Of a stretch of 64,000 nt of DNA, positions 27,241-38,300 are shown piece after piece (position 1 is the stretch's first letter; every line of letters starts with the position of its first letter). The stretch is taken from assembly GCF_003597395.2 (NCBI RefSeq), contig NC_133777.1, positions 8,724,464 to 8,788,463 of the forward strand, written 5' to 3'. The notes under the pieces were generated by a model. It did no database searches. It was not told the origin of the DNA and was given only the letters and a program-made list of their open reading frames with translations. The position numbers and the translations under genes were made by a program. The DNA comes from Chelonoidis abingdonii. Lineage: Eukaryota; Chordata; Testudines; Testudinidae.

Positions 27241-29119
27241 ATGTGGCCAAGTCACCACAGAAAGGGGACAAAGTGCCACACCGAGTGGCTGTGGATTACA
27301 AAAGGCGGGTGAGCTCTACCTTAGCTTTCTTTGTCCACACTTGAGATTTGCCTCAGTGCAGCTGCTACGCTTGCGAGGTCAGGGATAATTGCAAATATTG
27401 GCAAGGCCTTTGCATTCCCTCCTGAAAATGGATCTTGATGGAAACCATCAAATGAATAAATTCATTTGGGAAAACAAAACTGCAATGCCCTGCAAAGCTA
27501 GATGTGTTAATAGTCAAACTTCATTTGAATACACCAATCAGAACAGGAAGCAAGGGCTGACTCATAGACGGAGCCGGAATTGTGCTGGAGGGATCAGTAA
27601 CTGCTGCCAAAAGTCATTTTCGATGACTTCTCAAGGGGTTCACTGAAATTCGCAAAGCTGAGTCGTGGTTCTGAATTGTGCTAGGAGTTTGTGAGCAACC
27701 TCCTGGTCTGTTTGGAGCTAAAGTCTATGATGGAGTGTCGCTTGTGGAACAATGTGAAGTGAGTTGCTGCCTTGCTCCAAGCAAACCACATCAGAATGGA
27801 TCCGTTGCTGTGGATGGGAGACGTGGGCTTTGGGGCTAGCTTTTCAGTAGCCCAGGCGGTGTTACCTGACACTATTTAAAATATATATTTTTAAAACTGC
27901 CCCCATCGTAATGTTTCTGGGCACAGATAGAGTGAAATTTATGTTTATGTGATTGTCATTCACTACATATTTGCAGAGTCCCTAATTCAACGAGGCAATG
28001 AAGTAACTGCCTCTTAGCGGTATCACAACATACATGTTTCATAATAACAATACATTTAGCTAAATACACAATAAGAAGGTTCTCCGAAATGCATTGACCA
28101 ATGCGGATGGATTCTTGGCTAGGTTTTACGGCTCATAAATTGCTTTAAACAATATAGCGATAACTAATTCAAGTCAAATTAAATCTAAGGAAACTTCACC
28201 CCACAATTAAGCTGTGTGCAGCCTGTATACCCCATTTTCAGCTCATGGAGCAAACCTTGACTAAACAGATGGGTTTAATTTTTCCAATATGTTTATTTTT
28301 ATTTCACCGGATATTGACTGAATGCATTACCATCCCATAATACTATTATTTTAGTGTATTGCAATAGCACGTAGAGGCCACAGGTGCGATCAGGGCCTCA
28401 TTGTGTTTGGCATCACACAATGTAAGGCCACAGCCCTGCAGCTTGATCCACACAAACGAAAGAGTCCATCTGCACGATCCAACTGCAGGATTGAGGCTTA
28501 ATTGATGAATAAATGTCTGAACTGTTGTACTCTGTTTGCAACAGGGTACAATAAATACTTTCAATGAGGGAGTAGCCTGTGACAGTAGACAGACAGGCCT
28601 TATGGTAAAGTTCTATACAATTTAATAGGGCTGAAACCAATATAAAGCTGCAGAAATTTCACGCGGTTCTATAGAAAGTAATCTGAAACCAGCATTACTA
28701 ACTCTTATGAGTTTATCACAAATCTCACCATATTTGCTGCTTGTCTTAAAAGTCCCAGCGCTGGAAGTCATGGGATTATGCAGCAACCCTGGCTTCCGTC
28801 TAAAAAAAGAGTAAATTATTAGCTGCGATAAATGCTTGAAAACTTGATTCCCTAATAACTCAGAAACCAGAAGGCAAGTTAAAAAACCCCCCTCCCCCAT
28901 GTATTACTTCAATAATATATCCTGCTTTCTAAACCAAGTTTATGGGTGTTTTTTGGCACCTGACTTCTTGTTTGGGGTTGGCAACTCAGAAAATCATATG
29001 ACTGTAGCATGGAATGAGATCTTTCATTGAGGGAGGTTTTATTGGCCCTTTGCCGTGTAATCCCAAACCATGGCTCAAAGAAGCTTTGGAAAAATTGTCA
29101 TAAGGGATCAGGGATTGCC
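27241..29119. other. ACTB-FBXL18 intergenic, distal part
   Basis: It is AT-rich, with no repeat I can name and no open frame above about 92 codons. It leads into the FBXL18 promoter, where GC content rises sharply from about 29.1 kb. Confidence 0.4.
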
Positions 29120-29365
29120 CAGTGCCACTCCCAATACGACAGCTAGGAAGGGAAAGATAGCCACTGCCACACTCAAGATGGCGGCAAAGGACGGCGCTAA
29201 GATAATGCCACTCCCAAGATGAAGGCAGGGGGCTGGCCCAGTAGAAAGAGCGGAAGTGAGGTCAGAGGTGCGCCGGAAGTGTGGGGGATCCTGACGCCGG
29301 GGAAGCGGCTTGTTTAAGCGGTTCAGGAGGGCGGCCCGGTCTCTGGAGGCAGCTGCTGGGGGACC
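29120..29365 (+). promoter_or_regulatory. FBXL18: FBXL18 promoter and 5' UTR (TATA-less)
   Basis: GC-rich with no TATA box. It has a YY1-type element AAGATGGCGGC (29175-29185) and two ETS-type elements, GCGGAAGTG (29250-29258) and CCGGAAGT (29273-29280). These are typical of housekeeping promoters and are usually close to the start site, so I place transcription start at about 29270-29300. Three imperfect copies of a gccactcccaaga word start at 29124, 29166 and 29207. Confidence 0.75.
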
Positions 29366-29383
29366 ATGTGCGACCCGGGACAG
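29366..29383 (+). CDS. FBXL18: FBXL18 exon 1, coding part (residues 1-6)
   Basis: Codes MCDPGQ, then the donor gacag|gtaaag. It was assigned because it splices in phase 0 to the F-box exon and sits directly under the promoter. The short N-terminus differs from the mammalian one I remember, so this start is less certain than the rest of the gene. Confidence 0.75.
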
Positions 29384-32300
29384 GTAAAGCCGCGGGAGAG
29401 GGGAAGCGGCCCGGCGCCATAGCAACCCCCACCCGGCGCCATAGCAACCCCCGCCCCCCTCTGCCCGCNNNNNNNNNNNNNNNNNCCGTCATCCCTCCCC
29501 ACAAAAAAAAACCCTCTTCCCTACGGCCCCTGCTGGCCAGCTTCCCCCCTTCCATCGCCTCGCCTCCCCGTATTCCCGCCTCGCAAGGCCCTGCGCTGAG
29601 CGGGCCGGGGAGGCTGAGCTCTCCTAGCCCCACTCTCGGGTGCGGCTGGGAGCGCCGCACTGGTGCCCCTGGCTCTGTCGGGGGCCCTTGGTGGCAGCCC
29701 GGCGCCTTTCTCAACGATGCAGTAAACATCCCCCGTGTTTCACTGTGGAATCCCCTTCATTGCCGATTTTTAAGAATCGGCTGGACAAACATCTGTCAGG
29801 GATGCTCTGTTTATTTGGGTCTGTCTCAGGGAGCGGGGCTGGACTTGATGAGCTGGTCTCTTGAGGTCGCTTGCAGTCCTACAATTCTATGAGTCTAGCC
29901 TCTCGCACCTCTGCTCCAGAGTTGTTTTTCTCCTATTGGTGTTGTTTTGGTTTGGTTTTCTTTTGAGGCCCAAGGTCTGTTGTCATACTTGTTTTTTATT
30001 AGAGCAAGTGAAAGCACCATGGAAGGGATTAGAATGTAAAAACAAATGGAAAGTAACCTTAGATCAAAGTAGGCTAGTTCTCGGGCTTTCTAGGGGATTC
30101 TTTCACTTCCACATCCGTGCCCGGCCTGGTTATGGGTTGTTTAGTTAAACTGGAAGAGGGATTGTCTAGGATCTTACTAGTGGATGAATTCTTCCTATGA
30201 GTTAGCAGGAATTTATAAATTGTGCATCTTTTATCCATGAGAACTGCGTAATAACTGTTTCTGAAATTATGGTTAAAGGAGCGGTTCAGCTGTTTCAGTG
30301 CTCTAGCTGTAGTGCAGTGTGTTGGTGGGGTCTGTGCTGGGTATTTGTTGTCTGTACTGAGGGCTTAAAATGTTTTCTCCCTAGTTTAGAAAATGTATGT
30401 CTAGACTTTTAAAACAAAGTTTGACCATAGGACCAAACTCATATATCCTATATATTTAGGGTACTGCACTGCTTTCAGTCAGTTCAGCAAACTCAGTTTG
30501 AGCCCTTTTAAAGACTGGAGGAGAAATCCTGGCCCTCATCAAAATCAGCAGCAAAACTCACATTGATTTCAATGGGACAGGATTTCCGTGAGGGTCTTTA
30601 ATAATCTAGTTTTGTTCTTATCTCTATCTAGGCATGCTGTAAATGCCAGACACTCAGGCCTGGGTGGAGAGGGAGAATGTAATATCATTTTGCTACAGAA
30701 TTATTCCCAATGGCTGCTACAGTGTTGGTGAGCTCTGGGATTAATAGTCTGTTAGCTGAGAATTCTTGCTACTACATGTGATCTCAAGGGAGGGAGGATG
30801 AAAAGGAAAAACAGAGGTGGAATATGGCTTTGCACTAACCATAGAGGGAATATAGCTCTGCAGTTTCTGTAGTTTCAAATGATGTAAACATCTGACATAA
30901 AATGTACAAATAAACTGAAGGCAGATGGTGGTGTAAAAGATGAGGCAAAGTAAGAGGTTCTTACGTAGGTCGCACGTCTTGAGCGTAGGGGGACTAGAGG
31001 TGATAGGTTGCATTTTTGAAGAAGGGGGAAATCACTTTCCCAACTCCAAAGCAGGTCTTTGGCATTATTGGAAATTAACTAGCTTAGTAACAACACTATC
31101 GCAATAAACTACAAGAGCAGAATGAGCATAAAGGGGTTTTCTTCTGTTTCTAAATCAGCACTTAGAAGGAGGCTGTTGAATTGGCAAAACAAGGAGAAGG
31201 CACTACAGTAGTGGCAAGGCAGGAGTGCAAAATTGGATGTTGAGGAAAGTTTGGCTCTGTGGACAGTAGTAGCCAATGGCTCAATATGTGAGGCTTAATC
31301 CATTTCTAATTTGGTTTATTTTATAAATCGTGCTTTTTCCAGGTCTGTCTTTTCTCCTCTGTCTCTCATTAACTCCATGAGGCTTCTGAGCTGATTTGCT
31401 GCTCTTTCCTTTCAGGAGACGCTGAGTGCAGGAATTGGGGAGGACAATAATGGCATCAACCTGATGGAGTTCTCAGATGAGATCCTTTTGCACATCCTGA
31501 GCTATGTTCCTTGCACAGACCTTGTTCTGAATGTGAGGAGAACCTGCAGAAAGCTTGCAACTCTTTGTCTTGACAAGAGTTTAACCCACATGGTGCTACT
31601 TCATAAAGAATATCAGGTGGGGAGACGCTGGTTTTATGCCCAGAAGAGGCATGGGGATTGTGGTAAGCTGCCAGAGTGGGCTGCTTCAGAGAGTATGAAG
31701 ACACACTGATTTCTCCAAGTAGAAAACAAATCATAAACATAGTTATAGCCTTATAGCCCTGACTTGGAGGGAAAGGGGAGGGTGGGGATTTCTCAAGAAT
31801 TAGGACAGTTGGTATCATTACTCCAGAGATCTAGTGTCACTTAAAGGCAGTGTTACAATCACTTCTGGTTTTCCATATGGCTGTTCTTTTAAAAAGAAAA
31901 GCTTAACTAGAATGTACAGTAGAACTATTTCAGAGTGTCAGTTGTTTTCCAAATCACTTAACTAGTATTTTAAAAAAAACCCTAAATTATATGTTATAGC
32001 CTGCAGGTGATAAACTAAAGGATTAATAACAACTTGAAAACAAGTTTCAGAGTAGCAGCCGTGTTAGTCTGTATCCGCAAAAAGAACAAGAGTACTTGTG
32101 GCACCTTAGAGACTAACAAATTTATTTCAGCATGAGCTTTTGTGAGCTACAGCTCACTTCTTCAGGTGTATCTGAAGAAGTGAGCTGTAGCTCACGAAAG
32201 CTCATGCTGAAATAAATTTGTTAGTCTCTAACTTGAAAACAAGTAGCTTTAAAAAAGTTAAATGTAGATTTGATCATTTCTGGCTTCCCAGGATGATTTT

Positions 32301-35300
32301 GTTAAGATGTCATTACATTGTTTCTTATTTCTTCAGAATTTGTTTCTCTTCCTGTTAGTGAAACACCCACGTGACCAGGGGGAAATGACTACACAAAGTG
32401 CTGTCAAATACACACAGTAAACTAAAACTGACAAATGAATTTTTCTGTCTCTTGGTTATAGAAAACTTAAGTGTTGTAATAATAGTAGGTAATAAAAACA
32501 ACTTCCAGGTAGAAGTGTGACTTTTAAGTTGATTGTCTCTCTAAGTGTAGGAAAGGGAGAAAGCATATTTCATCTAATGTGGAATAGGCTGGAAAGTGGG
32601 TGAAGCAGAGCGAAGAAGCAGTAGTTCCTCTGTCAACTTGAGTTGTTCCACAGATGCATAATTCTGCAGACATAGGATCTGAAGCTGAGAAGCGGTGAAT
32701 GCCTTCAATTCCTGTCAGTCATTGTCACTTAGCATCTGTTAGGGCCAGTCAGTAACGCAGACTCAAACTAGAAACTAAATGAAATGTAATCTTCAAGATC
32801 ATAAGTCTGAAGGATAAAACAAACTACAAGCAGTTACAACAATATGATACTTAGTACTTATATTGTGCATTTCATCCAAAGGTCTCAAAACACTCCACTA
32901 GTGGGTATGTCAGATAGGAAACTGAGGCACAGAGAAGTGAGGCAGTATAATTAAGCATCCTCTTCAATGTTACTGAAGTGGTTTGTGTTTAAATACAGGT
33001 CAACAAGGATAAAGTGAAGCAGCTAATGAGGGGGATTGGAAAAGAGATCCACCAGCTGAACATGGCTGGCTGCTACTGGCTCCCCAGTCACACCATTGAC
33101 CATGTAATACGATGCAAGAATCTGGTGAAGCTGAACTTGTCTGGCTGCCATCTCACCTCCCTCCGCCTCTCCAAGATGCTCTCCGCTCTCCAGCACTTGC
33201 GCTCACTGGCAATTGACGTAAACCCTGGTTTTGATGCCGGCCAGTTAAGCAGTGAATGTAAAGCCACCCTTAGTCGTGTACTGGAGCTCAAGCAGACCCT
33301 TTACACACCGTCATATGGAGTGGTTCCATGCTGCACCAGCCTTGAGAAACTGCTGCTCTATTTTGAGATCCTAGACCGATCCCGGGAAGGCTTAATTTTG
33401 TCTGGGCAGCTGATGGTGGGTGAAAGTAATGTCCCCCACTACCAGAACCTTCGTGTCTTTTATGCTAGGTTGGCTCCTGGCTATGTCAATCAGGAGGTGG
33501 TGAGGTTGTATCTGGCAGTGCTAAGTGACCGGACCCCAGAGAATCTTCATGCCTTCCTCATTTCTGCCCCTGGCAGTTTTGCAGAGAGTGGAACCACTAA
33601 AAACCTTTTGGACTCCATGGCTCGAAATGTGTGTTTGGATGCTTTGCAGTTGCCCAAATCCTGGATTAATGGCTCTGGCCTCCTTCAGCACTTGAAGTTC
33701 AACAACCCTTTCTACTTCAGCTTTAGCCGTTGCACCTTATCTGGTGGCCACCTGATCCTGCAGGTTATTAATGGAGGGAAGGACCTCAAAAGCTTGACCA
33801 GTTTGAATCTCAGTGGCTGCATTCGCTGTCTATCTTCTGACTCCTTGTTTCGGAAGGCAGAAGATGATATTGACAGCAGCATTCTGGAGAGTCTGGTTGT
33901 TTCCTGCTGCAATCTGAGACATCTGAACCTTTCTGCTGCCCACCATCACAGCTCGGAAAGCCTAGGGAAGCATTTGTGCCAGCTCCTGGCACGGCTAAAG
34001 CACCTGCTGGCTTTGGCACTGCCGGTTTGCTCCATCACAGATGTTCCTCCAAATACAGACAAGCCGCCTGTGCAGTCTATGACTAATGTGGTGCCCCCAG
34101 GCCTTGGAAAGAAAATCCGGATTGGGGTACCAACATACACCAAGAACTTCTTAGAGCAGACAAATCAGAAATCTCAGTCCTCTGTGTTTTGGACTCTATT
34201 GGAGAACCTCCCATTTTTGAAAAATTTGGAGTTAATTGGGTCCAACTTTTCCTCTGCCATGCCCCGGAATGAGCCAGCAATTCGGAACTCACTGCCCCCT
34301 TGCAGCCGGGCACGGAGTGTTGGGGATTCAGAGGTGGCTGCCATTGGCCAGTTGACCTTTTTGCAGAGCCTCACTTTAGCACAGCTGCCTAGTATCCTGA
34401 CTGGTTCTGGGCTTGTTAGCATTGGATTGCAATGCCAGCATCTGCGGAGTCTCTCATTAGCCAACCTGGGCATGATGGGAAAAGTGGGCTATATGTCTGC
34501 CCTCATGGACATGCTGAAGCACTGCAAGTGCTTGAGGGATCTCAGGTGAGGGCCTGTTGTTGATCTCTATTTTTATTCATGCATATCTAGAAAGGTGTCT
34601 ATGTGGAGGAGATGGGAATCTTGTTGGACCAATCCCGGGACAATATACTAGCTTTCAGGTCCCATGTTAGGTAGCTGTGGTGGCCTGAAAATTAAGAGGG
34701 TTTTCGTCCTGGATAGCAGGATTGTGGAGGTGGGAGTGGAATGTGTGTTCTGTATTGTCTTTGAGAAGCAGAGCTGGTCTGTATACCCTCAAGCCCCTGT
34801 GGCCTCCAAGGAGGACATATTCCTAAGACTCTCTCTTGGCAGGGCAGAGCATTGCAAGTTAACATGTTGGTCTACAAAGAGCTGTCTCCTCTCTCCTAAT
34901 CTCTTATCGGACCATTGGTTAGCTCTCTTAACTGGTGTTTGCTCTATGATAATGCAGAACATTTACCCTCCAAAAGCTCTATTCATTGCTGCTTCTGAAT
35001 TGGCCTTTCTCCATAGAGTCTGAATGCTTTAACTCTCACAAACAAAGGTAGCATGACTCATACAGATACATAAAGAAACCTCAACTATAGCTAAATAACA
35101 GTGATGGAAATGACCTGGTGTAAATTCTATAAACATTCTCACAACAGGTTTTTTTCATGACCTATGAAGATGGCACTTAGGTCAATAGAATTCTTTATTT
35201 TTAAAACATCTTTGTGTTGGTGAAAGCTGCTGGATTCAGAACTCAGACATCTTCTGTCCATAGCACGTGCAGCATGGGCAGTGGCAGTAGAAGCCAGGAG

Positions 35301-38300
35301 AGCAACTTAGCCTTTGGCTTTGTCTACACGAGGGACTTTTGTTGGCACAGCTATGTTGGACAGTGGTATGATCGCTGACCAACGTAGCTATGTCAGCAAA
35401 AACCCTAGCGCAGATGCAGCTATACTGGCAAAGCTGTGCTTTTACTGATATCGCTTGTTTCACTTGGGGGTCAGTTTTATGCCAGTGCAAAGCACAAATT
35501 TGTCATTATAGCTGTATCCTCACTAGGAGTGTTTTGCCAGTCTAGTATACTGGTGTTCCTATGCTGGTAAAGGGCTTCTAATGTAGACCTGGCCTTTGAG
35601 AGGCTAAACATCATCAAAAAGAGCTAGTTACATAGCAAGACTAATCTTTGGAGAAAACAATTTGATGTGCAGTGGTCACTTCTGTTTGGCCAGGCCCAGA
35701 GAACTTTGCATCCAGGGACTATGGTAGCCTGTCCTCAGGAGTGCTCAGTCTGTGGTGGAGAGGGTGTGTACAGCTTCCCACAAAGGAAAAGCCTATGTCC
35801 CCTATGGTAGTAGCATAAGAGCACTCTTCTTAAAGTGTCATAACTTTCCAAATGAAGTTGGAGAAGATTTTATCTGGGGGAGCTGCGCAGTATTTAAAAT
35901 CTGACAATAAAGTTGTTAGTTGAAAACTGGATTGGGTGTCATTTGGCTAATTCCACCACTCCCAAGAATTTTCTGCAAATCTAGAAATTAATTTCAGGTG
36001 ATGTTACAAAGCAGCAGTGTCACCTAGTGAATAAAATAGAGTATTACTAGTGTGCATTTTTCTGCCACTTCCCTACCCACGTTTGGAAGTTATTAACCCA
36101 GAAAATTGGAGCCAGTGTGTCTGTCAGATTCACATTAGGATGATGACCTATTGTGAAAAATCAGGCGGGTTTCTGATTTTCAGTTAACGCAACTGGAAAA
36201 TTGAGTATCATGCAGGATCTTAAGTGACAACCAGGTATTGCTCACCTCTATGGTGAATTGCTGGGTAGCTATCAAATAAAAACACCATCCCACAAGCATC
36301 TGTACTGCCAGAAAGTTCTGGACTGGCAAAACATGATGTAACAATTATCAGGATGAAGAGTTGTTCAGATATGCCCCCATACCACAAAAGGCTAGATAGA
36401 GATTATCCAGTCCAGGGTGGGATTGCCTGCTGGTTGTCATCTAATGGATTATGTGTCTCCAAGCTCCTGGTTCTGCTGACCCAATGACTGAGTCTCATAA
36501 CGGCTTTGAGATCCTTTTAGCAAACCTGGACTGAGCAGCCATATCTTCCTGGTGACACTGACCTTTTGCAGTGGAGATACTTTCTGTAAAATGGTTATTT
36601 GGACATGCGGAATCTGGTTAGGCTGCGAGTTACAGCATGGAAGCTGATAGCTTCCAGAAACTTCCATAAAGGAGGGGGAGGTATTTAGTACTTTCCACTG
36701 TGAATTTTCAAATTGACACATTCCTTTCTGAAGTGGTTCATGTGCTGCAGACTGACTGTCAGATTCCTTTTCTTAATCAAATCCAGACCAGCTCTTCAGC
36801 CCATGTGAAATATAGGAGAGGTTGCATAGAATCTTGTGCTGACAGATTTTTCTCTGATATTTTCCCCCACCCCCTTCTTTCACCATCTCGTCTCCGCTGA
36901 CCTATCAGGGCTTGAAAATGTTCAGCCTGGTGGCTCAAAAGCACTAGGTCTCCATCAGTGTCCATTGTGAATCAGGTTTTCATACTTGGTTCACTCTGCC
37001 TGGAGTCTTACCATCCTCTAGGCAACAAGCTCAATGTGACCAGCTTGCTCAGCATTTGGTCCGCTGGAGCAGCAAGGCCCCATGGTCCATACCAGCTACT
37101 AGCCTTCTGACCAGATGCCAAGTAGCCAAGTCTGGGCCTGCCTTAGTCTCTGTGTGCTGATGTCATGTAAACTGCTCATTGCTGAAGGATAGCACTCTGT
37201 AAGCAAGAGGGCTGAGAATGGAATATGGTGCTCCCACTCAGACATGAGACTGTTGTGTACTGTGTATATAGATAGTGCTAGACCACTCCTGATCTCTGAA
37301 TTCACCAGCTGTTTTCAAGTGGTAGCAACACATGGCTCAATTGGAGACACTCATTGTACCATTCACAGCCCCAAACGAATGCTGCATCCCCCACTTGTTT
37401 TAAAGCAGCAGACTTAAAATTTATCCTCTGACTTTTTTGTGTTTTTCTTGCAGGCTAGAGCAGCCGTACTTCAATGCTAACACCCAGTTCTTCCAGGCAC
37501 TGAGTCATTGTTCTGCTCTCCAGCGCCTTTGTATCATCTCCCGGAGTGGGACTCTGCAGTTTGATGCAGTGATGTCATTCATGGCCAACTGCCTGGAGGT
37601 CGTCATGTGCCACATGTTTATGGGAGAATCTCTCACAATTTGCAAAAATCTTCAGCAGACCATTTTACAGAGGTGAGTGAGAAAGGGGCTGAGGTGGGAT
37701 TCTGGGGCTGTTCAGGATTTATCCCCATTGCCTTTCCCTCCAGCTTTTATATGGGCCAGGTGTGGGAGCACTGTGTAGTGTTCTCCTGGCCTTTTAGCGT
37801 GCTAAGAAGCTGACAGGTGAAATTTAACTCCTTGGCGCAAAGGGTGGCCTCTCATTTTAATAAGAGCCAGTCAATGAGCTACTTGTAGGTATTCTGTAAG
37901 GTTTTTTTAATCCCCTTGTCCCATCATGATTGATTTGAAGCTTCAATCATACAGTTACATGATAAATCAAGAGACAACTTCATGTAAACAAAAAAGCATC
38001 TGGCAGCATTTTAAGTACTGAAGATGCCCGACTTTGAGCCTTTCCTCCTTCCCCACAAGTAACTCCAGCTCATTCGCGGACCACTAATCCCTTGTGAATG
38101 TCGCTTACCGATAGCCCCAGTAGAGCAGTTCAAAGTCTTTTGACTGGTTAAGGGGGGTTCTTTTTGGTGGAGCCCTTGCATGTTTGGCAGTTCTTAAATC
38201 AGTCTAGTCTAGCCCCTGGCAGTGTTCTGAAGCTCACGTGGTGGGAAGCGTTTGTGTTTGAACCATGAACTCCTTTTGAAAATAAAGCTTTTAATTACAC

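Larger units (their letters stand above)
29384..31415 (+). other. FBXL18: FBXL18 intron 1
   Basis: A 2,032-bp intron that begins in GC-rich sequence containing the N gap. It holds a sense CR1 tail and a short foldback repeat. The 203-codon + open frame through the gap (29281-29892) is GC-driven and ends in CR1. Acceptor ctttcag. Confidence 0.85.
31617..32998 (+). other. FBXL18: FBXL18 intron 2
   Basis: A 1,382-bp intron containing the palindromic element at 32046-32229 and an antisense MIR fragment near 32860-32950. Acceptor aatacag. Confidence 0.93.

Noticed and set aside
29281..29892. 203-codon + open frame through the FBXL18 exon 1 region and the N gap
   Set aside because: Its middle is undetermined bases and its end is translated CR1. 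The true transcript uses a different frame (ATG 29366) with a donor at 29384.
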